64,000 nucleotides of DNA from the NCBI RefSeq assembly GCF_028649455.1, contig NZ_JAQSIO010000002.1, forward strand, positions 186,001-250,000, given 5' to 3'. This document shows positions 1 through 8,810 of the stretch, one piece after another. This stretch comes from Curvibacter microcysteis (lineage in GTDB: Bacteria > Pseudomonadota > Gammaproteobacteria > Burkholderiales > Burkholderiaceae_C). Positions within the stretch are counted from its first letter, which is position 1. Each line of letters starts with the position of its first letter. The notes below the pieces were generated by a model. The model was given only the letters and a program-made list of their open reading frames with translations, did no database searches and had not been told where the DNA came from. The translations under genes and the position numbers were made by a program.

Positions 1-680
1 CGGGCGGTTTTGACGAAGTCCATCTGCGCGACTTCGAGCATGGAGGCGCGCGTCATGCGGGCATAGACCGCCATGTAGAACAGCGCCAGGGTCAGGGCCG
101 GCAAGATCAGGTGCTGGGCCACGTCCCAGGCGTGGGCCAGGCCTTGGTGGGCGGTGCCCACGGTGAAGTAGCCAAAGCCTGGCAGCCAGTCCATTTGCAC
201 GGTGAAGACCAGCACCGCCATCATGGCCAGCCAGTACAGCGGTGTGGCGTAGAACACCAGGGCCACCACGGTGATGGCGCTGTCCACCCAGGTGCCCACG
301 CGCCGGCTGGCCATGGCCCCCAGGCCGACGCCAAACAACAGGGACAGGGCAAAGGCGCTGCCGGTCAGCAGCAAGGTGGCGGGCAGGCGGTCCAGGATCA
401 GCTGCAGCACGGGCTGCTGCTGGCGGTACGAAAAGCCCAGGTCACCGCGCACCACATGGCCCAGGTAGCTGCTCAGCTGGGTCGACAGGGGCTGGTCCAG
501 GCCGAACTCCTGGCGCAACTGGGCCACGAACTGGGCGTCGGTGGCGCCAGCCTCACCGGCCAGCACCGACACCGGGTCACCCGGCGCGGCGCGGATCAGC
601 AAGAAGTTGACGGTGGCGATCAGCAGCAGGGCCAGCAGGCCTTGCACGATGCGCGTGAGCATGAACTGAAGTCGTTGCAT
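1..680 (-). CDS. ABC transporter permease, DppB/OppB type (3' end outside window)
   Basis: Inner-membrane permease of a peptide-type ABC importer. Translation from the ATG at 678-680 begins MQRLQFMLTRIVQGLL, followed by a first membrane segment and the N-terminal sequence RAAPGDPVSVLAG, which is typical of the DppB/OppB branch. Further hydrophobic segments follow (for example ATLLLTGSAFALSLLFG). About 226 residues are in the window; the family is usually 300-340 residues, so the C-terminal EAA loop and last segments lie beyond the left edge. It starts 99 bp downstream of the receptor gene on the same strand and is presumably cotranscribed with it. The substrate cannot be read from the sequence. 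Confidence 0.9.
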   Translation of the reverse strand, partial: MQRLQFMLTRIVQGLLALLLIATVNFLLIRAAPGDPVSVLAGEAGATDAQFVAQLRQEFGLDQPLSTQLSSYLGHVVRGDLGFSYRQQQPVLQLILDRLPATLLLTGSAFALSLLFGVGLGAMASRRVGTWVDSAITVVALVFYATPLYWLAMMAVLVFTVQMDWLPGFGYFTVGTAHQGLAHAWDVAQHLILPALTLALFYMAVYARMTRASMLEVAQMDFVKTA

Positions 681-779
681 GGGCTTTTCCGGGGCGGGTC
701 GGTGGAGCGGTCAGGGGCGGCCGCTGGGGCTGGGCCGGCCGGGCGCCCCCAGGGGCACCGGGCGCGGCCGCAGGCGGGC

Positions 780-2348
780 TCAGGTGAGCGAGGCGCGGCT
801 CAGGCTGTCGTTCAAGCCAATGCCCGAGCTGATCGGGTTCTTCACCTTGCTGCGGTACAGGGTGGGGAAATTGATCTCGTGCAGCCAGGCCACGGGCACT
901 TCTTCGAGCAGCAGCTTTTGCACTTCCAGGTAGGCCTTGGCGCGCGATTCGGGGTCGGTGGCGCGGGCGCCCGCGGCAAACAGGGCGTCGACGCGGCTGT
1001 TGCTGTAGCCCTCGACGTTGTTGAAAGGCGAGCCCTTGGCGATGTTGCTGCTGGTGTAGTTGCGGGCCACGCCCAGGGCGGGGTCGCCGTACTGGTAGAC
1101 GTAGGTGAAGGCGATGTCGTAGTCCCACTCGTTGAGGCGCTGGTTCCAGCCGGCCACGTCGGTGCCGGTGAGTTCGATCTTCACGCCGGCCTGAGTCAGG
1201 TTCTGGCGCACGATCTCGGCCTGGCGCTGCCAGGACTCGCCATAGGGCAGGGGCAGCAGCTTGAGGGGCTCGCCCTTGTAGCCCGACTCGGCCAACAGTT
1301 GCTTGGCTTTTTCGAGGTTGCGCGGGTACTTGGCCACGTCGTCGCTGTAGTACTTGATGTGGCTGTTGAAGGGGCCGGTGGCGGGCTTGGCAAAGCCTTG
1401 CCAGGCCACCTTGGCCATGGCCTCGCGGTCGATGGCGAACATCACCGCTTGGCGGAACTTGACGTTGTTCATCGGCGCCTTGCGGTTGTTCAGCCACAGC
1501 CAGGAATGCGGCGAGAAGAACTCCCAGCCCTTGGTGGTGACGGTCACGCCCGGCAACTTGGACAGGCGCACCACGTCGAAGAACTCGACCGCGCCCCCCG
1601 GCACGATGTCGACCTTGCCCGACTCAAAGGCCGCCGCACGCGAGGCCGCATCGGGGATGACGTGGAAGTACAGGCTGTCCACCAGGGGCTGGTTGGGCGT
1701 GTGGTAGGCCTCGTTGGCCACCAACTGGATGTAGGAGCCCTTGACCCATTCCTTGAACTTGAAGGGGCCGGTACCGATGGGGGTGGCGTTGGCCGGGTTG
1801 GTGGCGTAGTCCGTGCCCTCGTAAATGTGCTTGGGCACCATGGGCATGGTACCGGTTTCGAACAGGCCCAGGAAGGGACCAAAAGGGTACTTGAGCTTGA
1901 ACTCCACGGTCAGTGGGTCCAGCGCCTTGATGGTGTCCACCGCCTCCAGGTTGCCGCGCAGGCGGGCGTGCGTCTTGCGCAGGAACACATCCACCGAGAA
2001 CACCACGTCGGCCGCACTGAAGGGCTTGCCGTCGTGCCATTTGACATTGGGCTTGAGCTTGAAGGTGTAGACCAGGCCGTCCTTGCTCACCGTCCAGGCG
2101 GTGGCCAGGGAGGGCATGGGGTTGAGCTTCTCGTCGTAGCGCAGCAGGCCCTCGTAGAGGTTGCCCGCGATCAGCTGGGTGGGGCCGTTCTGCACCATGC
2201 CCATCATCAGACCCGGCGGCTCAGGCTGCACCAGGACGTTGATCACGCCGCCTTTTTTGTCCTGTGCGAAGGCGCTCAGGGGGACGCCTGCAATGCTCAG
2301 GCCCAGGCTGCTGGCAGCACCCAGTTGAATCAGTTCACGACGCTTCAT
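780..2348 (-). CDS. ABC transporter substrate-binding protein, peptide/opine/nickel family (SBP family 5)
   Basis: Periplasmic receptor that delivers substrate to the adjacent DppB-type permease. It has 522 residues, the usual family length. The N-terminus MKRRELIQLGAASSLGLS then a hydrophobic stretch ending SAFAQ is a signal peptide; the KRR motif suggests Tat export. The mature part has family 5 hallmarks: LLRYDEKLNPMPSLATAW near residue 70, VKWHDGKPFSAADVVFS near 105, and FRQAVMFAIDREAMAK in the second lobe. I chose the ATG at 2346-2348 because upstream codons in this frame have no signal-peptide character. Family substrates range from peptides to opines and glutathione. The aldolase gene just upstream hints at a small organic ligand, but that is inference. 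Confidence 0.93.
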   Translation of the reverse strand: MKRRELIQLGAASSLGLSIAGVPLSAFAQDKKGGVINVLVQPEPPGLMMGMVQNGPTQLIAGNLYEGLLRYDEKLNPMPSLATAWTVSKDGLVYTFKLKPNVKWHDGKPFSAADVVFSVDVFLRKTHARLRGNLEAVDTIKALDPLTVEFKLKYPFGPFLGLFETGTMPMVPKHIYEGTDYATNPANATPIGTGPFKFKEWVKGSYIQLVANEAYHTPNQPLVDSLYFHVIPDAASRAAAFESGKVDIVPGGAVEFFDVVRLSKLPGVTVTTKGWEFFSPHSWLWLNNRKAPMNNVKFRQAVMFAIDREAMAKVAWQGFAKPATGPFNSHIKYYSDDVAKYPRNLEKAKQLLAESGYKGEPLKLLPLPYGESWQRQAEIVRQNLTQAGVKIELTGTDVAGWNQRLNEWDYDIAFTYVYQYGDPALGVARNYTSSNIAKGSPFNNVEGYSNSRVDALFAAGARATDPESRAKAYLEVQKLLLEEVPVAWLHEINFPTLYRSKVKNPISSGIGLNDSLSRASLT

Positions 2349-2418
2349 GGCAAGGTTTCCTTTGAGGTAGTGGGGTGGGGGACAGGAATGACTGGCAAGA
2401 ACGGGGCCCGATGGGGCC

Positions 2419-3189
2419 TCAGTCGCGGAAGCTGCTCGGGGCCGGGCGCTCCAGGTGCTTGAGCAAGCCACGCCATTCGCGCAGATTGGGTTCGGGCGTG
2501 TCGGGCAAGCGGTTGCTGTCGCCGCTCTCGTACTGGCGCGCCGTGCGCTCGCAGACCTCGTGCGAGACCGGGCGCACCGCCTGGCCGCTGGCCTGGATGG
2601 CCAGTTGCACGCGGCAGGCGCGGTCCAGGTTGATCATCAGGATCAGGGCCTGGGCCACGGTGGGCGCCAGCGTCATGAGGCCGTGGTTGCGCAGGATCAT
2701 GGCGCGGGCGCTTGGGCCCAGGTCGGCGATCAGGCGGTCGCGCTCGTCCAGGTCCAGAGCGATGCCCTCGAACTCGTGGTAGACGACGCGGTTGTAGAAC
2801 TGCAGCGCCCACTGGTTGCAGGGCTGCAAGCCGCAGTCCAGCGAAGACACCGCCACCCCCGCCACGGTGTGTGTGTGCACCACGCAGCCCGCGTCATGGC
2901 GGGCCGAATGCACCGCGCTGTGGATGGTGAAGCCCGCGGGGTTCACGTCATGGGGGCTGGGCTCGAGGATGCGGCCCGCCAGGTCGATCTTGACCAGGGA
3001 CGAGGCCGTGATGTCCTTGAACAGCACGCCGTAGGGGTTGATCAGGAACTGGCCCTCGGTGTCGGGCACGCGGGCCGAGATGTGGGTGTAGATGCTGTCG
3101 TCGAGGCCAAAGTGGGCAATCAGCCGGTAGGCCGCGGCCAGGTCTTCACGCACCTGTTGCTCGCTGGGAGAGGGGGTCTTCGAAGTCAT
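2419..3189 (-). CDS. Class II aldolase/adducin family protein
   Basis: Probable zinc-dependent aldolase or decarboxylase of the fuculose-phosphate aldolase superfamily, 256 residues, cytoplasmic. Supporting motifs are FGLDDSIYTHISARVP near residue 32, the metal-binding pair in VVHTHTVAGVAV near 103, and RNHGLMTLAPTV, which carries a third His. The ATG at 3187-3189 is preceded by AAGGA at suitable spacing, so I prefer it to the longer 283-residue reading. It is the first gene of a minus-strand run aldolase, ABC receptor, permease, with 70 bp before the receptor. This suggests that the imported compound is processed by this enzyme. The substrate is not identifiable; adducin-like members of unknown role are common in Burkholderiales. 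Confidence 0.88.
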   Translation of the reverse strand: MTSKTPSPSEQQVREDLAAAYRLIAHFGLDDSIYTHISARVPDTEGQFLINPYGVLFKDITASSLVKIDLAGRILEPSPHDVNPAGFTIHSAVHSARHDAGCVVHTHTVAGVAVSSLDCGLQPCNQWALQFYNRVVYHEFEGIALDLDERDRLIADLGPSARAMILRNHGLMTLAPTVAQALILMINLDRACRVQLAIQASGQAVRPVSHEVCERTARQYESGDSNRLPDTPEPNLREWRGLLKHLERPAPSSFRD

Positions 3190-3252
3190 GGGCCGGTCCT
3201 TCTTGAGGGGCAAGCGGGCGTTGGGCGGTAGCAAAAAACGCCTCGCTTTGGG

Positions 3253-3287
3253 TTGATCTTCGACAGTCATCTGTCGACAGTTATCAA
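3253..3287. promoter_or_regulatory. Nested inverted repeats upstream of the aldolase-ABC operon
   Basis: TTGAT (3253-3257) is mirrored by ATCAA (3283-3287). Between them are GACAG-TCAT-CTGTC (3262-3275) and the perfect 10-bp palindrome CTGTCGACAG (3271-3280). The block lies 64-98 bp upstream of the aldolase start, where a repressor or activator would bind. No regulator gene is adjacent in the window, so the cognate factor is unknown. Confidence 0.45.
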
Positions 3288-3483
3288 CTTAGCAGGTTCT
3301 GGGCCAGCTTGTGAAGGGGTGAAACACCCGGTGCCCGGGCTCTTGGGGGGCTGGTTTCGGCTTGGTTTCGGAGCGACTTTGGTGCTTGGGTCGCTGGCTT
3401 CGGTGCGTGCAGAGTGCTTTTGGTGCACCCGGAGGCCGGAGCCACCCTCCGCGCGGTGCGGCCTCGGTCAGCGCCCGACGGCC

Positions 3484-3519
3484 AAAAAAAATCCCGCAGG
3501 CCAGGGCGGCGTGCGGGAT
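3484..3519 (-). terminator. Rho-independent terminator after rho
   Basis: On the minus strand ATCCCGCA and its complement form a stem around a GC-rich loop (3491-3519), followed at once by seven T residues (3484-3490 on the complement). It lies 44 bp beyond the rho stop codon. The rest of the 373-bp gap (3190-3562) holds the palindromes at 3253-3287 and no convincing gene. Confidence 0.85.
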
Positions 3520-3562
3520 GGGCAGCGCGCCCAGGGTGGGGCGCTGAGGGGGCGAGGGGCGG

Positions 3563-4825
3563 TCAGCCGCCGCGTCGCATCATGTCGAAGAAGTCGACAT
3601 TGGTCTTGGTGGCCTTCATGTTCTTGATCATGAGTTCCATCGACTCGATCTCGTCCATGTTGTACATGAACTGGCGCAGGATGCGGGTCTTTTGCAGGAT
3701 CTCGGGCGGCAGCAGCAGTTCTTCGCGGCGGGTGCCGCTCTTGTTGAGCTCGATGGCCGGAAACACGCGCTTTTCGTACAGGCGGCGGCTCAGGTGGATT
3801 TCGCAGTTGCCGGTGCCCTTGAATTCTTCAAAGATCACTTCGTCCATGCGGCTGCCGGTGTCGACCAGGGCGGTGGCGATGATGGTCAGCGAGCCACCTT
3901 CTTCGACCTTGCGGGCCGCGCCAAAGAAGCGCTTGGGGCGTTGCAGGGCGTTGGAGTCGACACCACCGGACAGCACTTTGCCCGAAGACGGCACGACGTT
4001 GTTGTAGGCGCGGGCCAGGCGGGTGATGGAGTCCAGCAGGATCACCACGTCTTTTTTCAGCTCAACCAGGCGCTTGGCGCGCTCGATCACCATTTCGGCC
4101 ACGTGCACGTGGCGGGCGGCCGGCTCGTCGAAGGTGGAGGCGATGATTTCGCCCTTCACCGAGCGCTGCATTTCCGTCACTTCTTCAGGGCGCTCGTCCA
4201 CCAGCAGCACCATCAGGTGCACGTCGGGGTTGTTGGCGGTGATGGCGTGGGCGATGTGCTGCATCATCACCGTCTTGCCGCTCTTGGGCGGCGCCACGAT
4301 CAGGGCGCGCTGGCCACGACCGATGGGCGAGATGATGTCGATGATGCGGCCGGTGATGTTTTCTTCGCTCTTGATCTCGCGCTCAAGCTTCATCTGCTCC
4401 TTGGGGAACAGCGGGGTCAAGTTCTCGAACATGACCTTGTGCTTGTTTTGCTCCGGTGGGCCACCGTTGACGGCGTCGAGCTTGGTCAGGGCAAAGTAGC
4501 GCTCGCCATCCTTGGGCGTGCGCACTTCACCTTCGATCATGTCGCCGGTGTGCAGGTTGAAGCGGCGCACCTGGCTGGGCGAGATGTAGATGTCGTCCGT
4601 GCTGGCCGTGTAGCTGCTGTCGGGGCTGCGCAGAAAGCCGAAGCCGTCGGGCAGGATTTCCAGCACGCCGTCCGCGAAAACCTGTTCGCCCGCTTTGGCC
4701 CGCTTCTTGATGATCGCAAACATCAACTCCTGCTTGCGCATGCGACCGGTGTTTTCGATCTCAAGCTCTTCGGCTTGCTTCAACACTTCAGACACGTGGA
4801 GTGCCTTGAGTTCATTCAAATGCAT
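3563..4825 (-). CDS. rho: Transcription termination factor Rho
   Basis: Hexameric RNA-dependent ATPase that terminates transcription of untranslated RNA. It has 420 residues, matching the family. The N-terminal helical region (1-45) is followed by a cold-shock-like RNA-binding fold with GFGFLR at 61-66. The P-loop APPKSGKTV is at about 178-186 and the Walker B region VILLD at about 261-265; the conserved C-terminal part ends MMRRGG. The start ATG at 4823-4825 gives the canonical MHLNELK. The gene lies 251 bp downstream of trxA on the same strand, an order common in proteobacteria. It has its own leader with a small hairpin next to the ribosome-binding site and an intrinsic terminator after it. 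Confidence 0.98.
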   Translation of the reverse strand: MHLNELKALHVSEVLKQAEELEIENTGRMRKQELMFAIIKKRAKAGEQVFADGVLEILPDGFGFLRSPDSSYTASTDDIYISPSQVRRFNLHTGDMIEGEVRTPKDGERYFALTKLDAVNGGPPEQNKHKVMFENLTPLFPKEQMKLEREIKSEENITGRIIDIISPIGRGQRALIVAPPKSGKTVMMQHIAHAITANNPDVHLMVLLVDERPEEVTEMQRSVKGEIIASTFDEPAARHVHVAEMVIERAKRLVELKKDVVILLDSITRLARAYNNVVPSSGKVLSGGVDSNALQRPKRFFGAARKVEEGGSLTIIATALVDTGSRMDEVIFEEFKGTGNCEIHLSRRLYEKRVFPAIELNKSGTRREELLLPPEILQKTRILRQFMYNMDEIESMELMIKNMKATKTNVDFFDMMRRGG

Positions 4826-4844
4826 GGAGGGTCCTGCATGGACT

Positions 4845-4860
4845 GACCCGGAAGGGGGTC
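4845..4860 (-). promoter_or_regulatory. Hairpin in the rho 5' leader
   Basis: GACCC-CCTTCC-GGGTC on the minus strand forms a 5-bp stem about 20 nt upstream of the rho start codon, just before the AGGA ribosome-binding site. Rho leaders are known sites of autoregulation in enterobacteria; a similar role here is inference. A possible -10 element, CATAAT, lies near 4978-4983, giving a leader of about 140 nt. Confidence 0.35.
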
Positions 4861-4995
4861 GCCCAAAAATGCCTTGCGGGCTGAAAAATTCGGGGGAGGT
4901 TTGGGGGGAGGCGAGAGAGGCCTCGCAAACCGTTAACTCGAGCCGGGAAGTTGTCTGCTGCCCAGTGAATTCGGCTGATTATGACAGGAAAATTT

Positions 4996-5024
4996 GGCGA
5001 CCCGTTTCAGCAGGGCGGGTCGCC
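4996..5024 (-). terminator. Terminator-like hairpin between trxA and rho
   Basis: GGCGACCC (minus strand, 5024-5017) pairs with GGGTCGCC (5003-4996), an 8-bp stem with a 13-nt loop, followed by AAATTTT. It is 53-81 bp past the trxA stop codon. It would separate trxA from rho, although the T tract is interrupted and readthrough is likely. Confidence 0.6.
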
Positions 5025-5076
5025 ATCAGGTGGGTCGCTGGCGTGCTTGCCAAGGACCCGGACGGTCAAGCGGCCA

Positions 5077-5409
5077 TCAGGCCAGTTGCTGGTCGATGAA
5101 GGCGGTCAGCGCGGCCTTGTTCAGGGCACCCACCTTGGTGGCGGCCAGCTCGCCGTTCTTGAACAACATCAGCGTGGGGATGCCACGGATGCCGAACTTG
5201 GCAGGGATGTCGCGGTTCTCGTCCACGTTCATCTTGGCGATTTGCAGCTTGCCGTCGTAGCTGGCGGCCACTTCGTCCAGGATGGGGGCGATCATCTTGC
5301 AGGGGCCGCACCATTCAGCCCAGTAGTCGACCAGCACGGGCTTGTCGGCTTTCAGGACATCGGCTTCGAAAGAGGCGTCGGAAATGTGTTTGATCAGGTC
5401 GCTGGCCAT
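5077..5409 (-). CDS. trxA: Thioredoxin 1
   Basis: Cytoplasmic protein disulfide reductase, 110 residues. The redox motif WCGPCK has its cysteines at 34 and 37, and the cis-proline loop appears as [10 protein letters not shown]. The start at 5407-5409 gives [10 protein letters not shown] and has AAGGAAA upstream at usable spacing; the longer in-frame reading adds 26 residues unlike thioredoxin and was discarded. It lies upstream of rho on the same strand, separated by a terminator-like hairpin. Confidence 0.97.
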   Translation of the reverse strand: MASDLIKHISDASFEADVLKADKPVLVDYWAEWCGPCKMIAPILDEVAASYDGKLQIAKMNVDENRDIPAKFGIRGIPTLMLFKNGELAATKVGALNKAALTAFIDQQLA

Positions 5410-5679
5410 GGTGCTGTTTCCTTGGAATGAAACGGTTGAGTTTGCTTGTTGTTGCAGCTGAATTGGCGGCATTGTGACAGAAACCAAGAGTCCGCACGGA
5501 CGCCGGCTTGACTATGGCGGGCATAGCCAAAAGCCATGCTGGCCGGGGCTGTCGGCTGGGCCCTGGCCTGGTTGGCGGGGTTTTGACCCCGCTGCCCTGC
5601 GCCGTCCCCCATACTCGGCGTTTGGGCTGAGGCAGGTCGACCTGCCAAGTCCTTGTATTTTGTTGTTTGAATTTGAGCC

Positions 5680-7050
5680 ATGACCGAGTCTTTTTCCTCT
5701 TCTATTTCGTCCCCAACCGCTTTGGCGGATGCTGCCGCGAGTCCCGTGGTGGTGGTGGGTGGGGGCCCTGCCGGCCTGATGGCGGCCCAGGTCTTGGCCA
5801 AAGCCGGCGTGGCGGTGCATTTGTACGACGCCATGCCCTCGGTAGGGCGCAAGTTTTTGTTGGCCGGCAAAGGGGGCTTGAACCTGACCCACTCGGAGCC
5901 GCATGAGCCCTTTGTCAGCCGCTATGCCGAGCGTGCCGACACGCTGGCCCCGTGGCTGGAGGCTTTTGGCGGGCCGGCGGTGCGCGATTGGGCCGCAGGC
6001 TTGGGCGTGAGCACCTTTGTGGGCAGCTCCGGGCGGGTGTTTCCCTCCGACATGAAGGCTGCGCCCTTGCTGCGTGCCTGGTTGCATCAACTGCGCCAGC
6101 AAGGGGTGCAATTCCACATGCGCCACCGCTGGCTGGGTTGGGATGAAACGGGTGCCTTGTTGTTCCAGGCTCCGGCGGGCCGTGTGGCCGTGCCGGCGCG
6201 CGCGGTCTTGCTGGCTTTGGGCGGCGGCAGTTGGGCCCGCCTGGGCTCGGATGGGGCCTGGTGGCCTTTGCTTGACCAGCGCGGTGTTCCCCTGGCGCCG
6301 CTGCGGCCCTCCAACGGCGGTTTTGAAGTGGCGGCCTCCAACCGCGCGGTGTCGGCGCCTTCTGCTGGGGCCGACGCAGCTTCTGCGGCCCCGGCCTTGA
6401 CGGGGTGGACGCCCTTTTTCAGCGAGCGTTTTGCCGGTCAGCCCTTCAAGTCGGTGGCCTTGCGCTTTGCGGGGGCAGACGGCTCGGTGTTCGAGCGCCG
6501 GGGGGAGTTTGTGGCCACGCGCTTGGGGGTGGAGGGCAGTTTGGTTTACGCCGTGTCAGCCCGCTTGCGCGATGCCATTGAGCGAGATGGAAAAGCGACC
6601 TTTCACCTCGATCTCTTGCCCGACCATTCTGCCGAGCGCGTGCTGTCAGAGGTGCGCCACCCTCGGGGCTCGCGCTCCCTGTCCAGCCACCTCAAGGGGC
6701 GTTTGGGCCTGGAGGGCATCAAGATGGCGGTCCTCAACGAGCTGCTGAGCCGCGAGGCCTTGGCCGATCCTGCCACGCTGGCCGCTGCGATCAAGGCCTT
6801 GCCCATCACCGTGGTGGCGACCCGGCCCTTGGACGAGGCCATCAGCAGTGCGGGCGGCGTGCGCTTCGAGGGCCTGGACCCGCAACTCATGCTGCGCCAG
6901 TGTCCGGGTGTGTTCTGCGCCGGCGAGATGCTGGATTGGGAAGCCCCGACTGGGGGCTATCTGCTCACCGCCAGCTTGGCCACGGGGCGCCAGGCGGCCT
7001 TGGGGCTGATGCATTGGTTGGGCCAGGGCGAGGCGCCGAGCCAGGCTTGA
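5680..7050 (+). CDS. NAD(P)/FAD-dependent oxidoreductase, HI0933/YhiN-like flavoprotein (TIGR03862-type)
   Basis: Probable FAD-binding oxidoreductase of unknown substrate, 456 residues. The N-terminus has the dinucleotide-binding motif VVVVGGGPAGLMAA (about 23-36). Then come GRKFLLAGKGGLNLTHSEP, a signature of the HI0933 group, and a C-terminal FAD-contact region with GVFCAGEMLDWEAPTGGY. The PSVGRKFLLAGKGGLN form and the mid-domain SSGRVFPSDMKAAPLLRAWL fit the subgroup named TIGR03862 (PP_4765-like). It is divergent from trxA with 270 bp between starts and stands alone on its strand. A convergent lipoprotein gene ends 2 bp after it. Confidence 0.9.
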   Translation: MTESFSSSISSPTALADAAASPVVVVGGGPAGLMAAQVLAKAGVAVHLYDAMPSVGRKFLLAGKGGLNLTHSEPHEPFVSRYAERADTLAPWLEAFGGPAVRDWAAGLGVSTFVGSSGRVFPSDMKAAPLLRAWLHQLRQQGVQFHMRHRWLGWDETGALLFQAPAGRVAVPARAVLLALGGGSWARLGSDGAWWPLLDQRGVPLAPLRPSNGGFEVAASNRAVSAPSAGADAASAAPALTGWTPFFSERFAGQPFKSVALRFAGADGSVFERRGEFVATRLGVEGSLVYAVSARLRDAIERDGKATFHLDLLPDHSAERVLSEVRHPRGSRSLSSHLKGRLGLEGIKMAVLNELLSREALADPATLAAAIKALPITVVATRPLDEAISSAGGVRFEGLDPQLMLRQCPGVFCAGEMLDWEAPTGGYLLTASLATGRQAALGLMHWLGQGEAPSQA

Positions 7051-7051
7051 T

Positions 7052-7369
7052 TCAGCGCCAGCCGCGGTGCCAGCCGTGTTGGTGGTGGTGCCAGCCCCAG
7101 CCGTGGCGAGGGTTGGCGACCCACACCCAGCCCACGCCGGGGCTGGCATAGCTGGGGGCCACGTACACCGGTGCGGGCGCCGGGGCGGCGTAGACCGGGC
7201 CCGGGCTGACCACCACTTGGCGCTGCGGCAGCGGTGCCACCACGCAGCCACTCAGGCCCCAAAGGCTGGCGCTCGCCAGCAGTACGGCGCACAGCGCACG
7301 GTGTCCTGTGCGCTGGCGGCCTGCGGCTGGGTGTGAGGCGATGGGAGAAGCGCTGATGGGCGTGTTCAT
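7052..7369 (-). CDS. Small proline-rich lipoprotein of unknown function
   Basis: About 105 residues from the ATG at 7367-7369. A hydrophobic stretch ends in the lipobox LSGC, so a mature lipoprotein beginning CVVAPLPQ is predicted. The rest is rich in Pro, Val, Ala and Tyr (repeated APAPVYVAP-like units) and ends in a Trp/His/Gly tail (GWGWHHHQHGWHRGWR), a composition seen in many small envelope proteins. In-frame ATGs at 7396, 7399 and 7414 would lengthen the N-terminus; no ribosome-binding site decides between them. It lies downstream of a diguanylate cyclase gene on the same strand. No enzyme motif is visible. Confidence 0.65.
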   Translation of the reverse strand: MNTPISASPIASHPAAGRQRTGHRALCAVLLASASLWGLSGCVVAPLPQRQVVVSPGPVYAAPAPAPVYVAPSYASPGVGWVWVANPRHGWGWHHHQHGWHRGWR

Positions 7370-7446
7370 GGGGAGCACCGATGGGGTTATGGTCATCATG
7401 ACAACGCCATGCATCCGTTTCGGTTGACCGAATGTCGCCTCACCGG

Positions 7447-8631
7447 TCACACGACTCGGTTGCGGCCCTGGTGCTTGGCCTGGTAAAGGGCTTGGTCGGC
7501 GCTCTGGTAGAGGCTGTCGAAATCGGCGTTCTTGTCCTGTGCGCCGGCGGCCGACAGGCCGATGCTGGCCGTGATGTGGATCACCTCGTTTTGCACACGA
7601 ACGGGGCTCTGCTCCAGGCGTTGGCGAAGTTTCTCGGCCAGCTTGCGGCCTGCCTCGGCTTGGGTGGCGGGCAGCAGAACAATGAACTCTTCGCCGCCCA
7701 GTCGTCCCACCAAATCGGTGCTGCGCACCGTGCCCATGCACAGGGCGGCGACGTGGCGCAGCACCGCATCGCCAGCGGGATGTCCCCAGTTGTCGTTCAC
7801 GCGCTTGAAGTGGTCCAGGTCCAGGACCAGCAAGGTGGTGGCCGTGCCTTGGCGGCGGGCCCGCGCCAGTTCACCTCGGGTCAGGTCGACAAAGGTGACG
7901 CGGTTGAGCAAACCGGTGAGCCCATCCACGCGGGTCAGGCGCTCCAGTTCCCGCTGCTTGATTTGCAATTCGCTGTTGGCCTTCTCAAGCTCCGCCTGTT
8001 GCAAGTTCAGCAAGGTGAACTTGCGCCACAGCATCACGCTCAAGGTCCAGGCCAGGGCGCAGCCGGCCAAGCCATTGAGGCGGTTGGACAACAAGGCTTC
8101 GCTCTGGGTTTGGGCTTGCCCCATGGCACCGAAGAAAACCACGGCCGTGACCCCAAACAACAGGGCGGCGGTGACCGGGCGCTGGTGAAACGCCAGTGCG
8201 CTCACCATGCAGCCGAGCAAAAAGGGGGTGATGCTGGGGGTGACCAGTTGGTCGATGCAAGCCAGTCCGATGCTGAAACCCAAAGCCAAGGCGTTGGCCG
8301 TGGTGGGCAGCCAGCGGCCCACCCAGCGTCGGCTGTCGTGGCGCCAGTGTTGCGCTGCCAGGGCGCAACCCGTCATCAAGATGCCCATGCCCAGGTGCGC
8401 CAGCAGCAGTTGAAGCTGCCAGCTTTGTGCCACCTCGGGCAGGTCGACCAGCAGCAAGCGCATGCCCAAGACCAGGACCATGAAGGCGTTGAGGCCCGCC
8501 ATCACCGGCGCCAGCAGCCGCAGGCGCTGGAGGTTGATGTCACCGGCGGTCCCTGCGACCCGTTGGTGCTCGTTGAGCCAGCGCTGGTGTTGCAGCCGCA
8601 GCCTGTGCCATTCGCGCTGAAGAGGGTGCAT
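7447..8631 (-). CDS. Membrane-anchored diguanylate cyclase (GGDEF)
   Basis: Predicted to make cyclic di-GMP from two GTP. Of its 394 residues, about 40-205 contain five or six hydrophobic segments. A coiled linker (207-233) precedes the GGDEF domain (about 234-394). The active-site motif GGEEF is at 312-316, with the metal-binding stretch LVLDLDHFKRVND at about 268-280. RSTD at 303-306 lies exactly five residues before GGEEF, which is the product-inhibition I-site. Catalytic and feedback residues are therefore intact. No recognisable periplasmic ligand domain is present, so any signal would be sensed within the membrane part. It is monocistronic or cotranscribed with the small lipoprotein downstream. 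Confidence 0.92.
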   Translation of the reverse strand: MHPLQREWHRLRLQHQRWLNEHQRVAGTAGDINLQRLRLLAPVMAGLNAFMVLVLGMRLLLVDLPEVAQSWQLQLLLAHLGMGILMTGCALAAQHWRHDSRRWVGRWLPTTANALALGFSIGLACIDQLVTPSITPFLLGCMVSALAFHQRPVTAALLFGVTAVVFFGAMGQAQTQSEALLSNRLNGLAGCALAWTLSVMLWRKFTLLNLQQAELEKANSELQIKQRELERLTRVDGLTGLLNRVTFVDLTRGELARARRQGTATTLLVLDLDHFKRVNDNWGHPAGDAVLRHVAALCMGTVRSTDLVGRLGGEEFIVLLPATQAEAGRKLAEKLRQRLEQSPVRVQNEVIHITASIGLSAAGAQDKNADFDSLYQSADQALYQAKHQGRNRVV

Positions 8632-8810
8632 GAAGAGTGGTGTTGGAGCGAATCAACTGCCCCAGGTCAATAACTGGCAGAACTGAAACTTTAACGTCTT
8701 TTTGTAACGATAGTCGGGTTCTCGCGCGTCCGTGCCAAAGTGCTAGGTTTTCAAGTGGGCGCCAGCCGCGCTGGATACAATTTCTTCCCATTGGTCAGCC
8801 CCCTTCACGC

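Noticed and set aside
111-2462. 783-codon plus-strand open frame opposite the ABC transporter genes
   Set aside because: Low-complexity His/Gln/Gly/Val translation spanning two real minus-strand genes and their gap; no start signal or domain.
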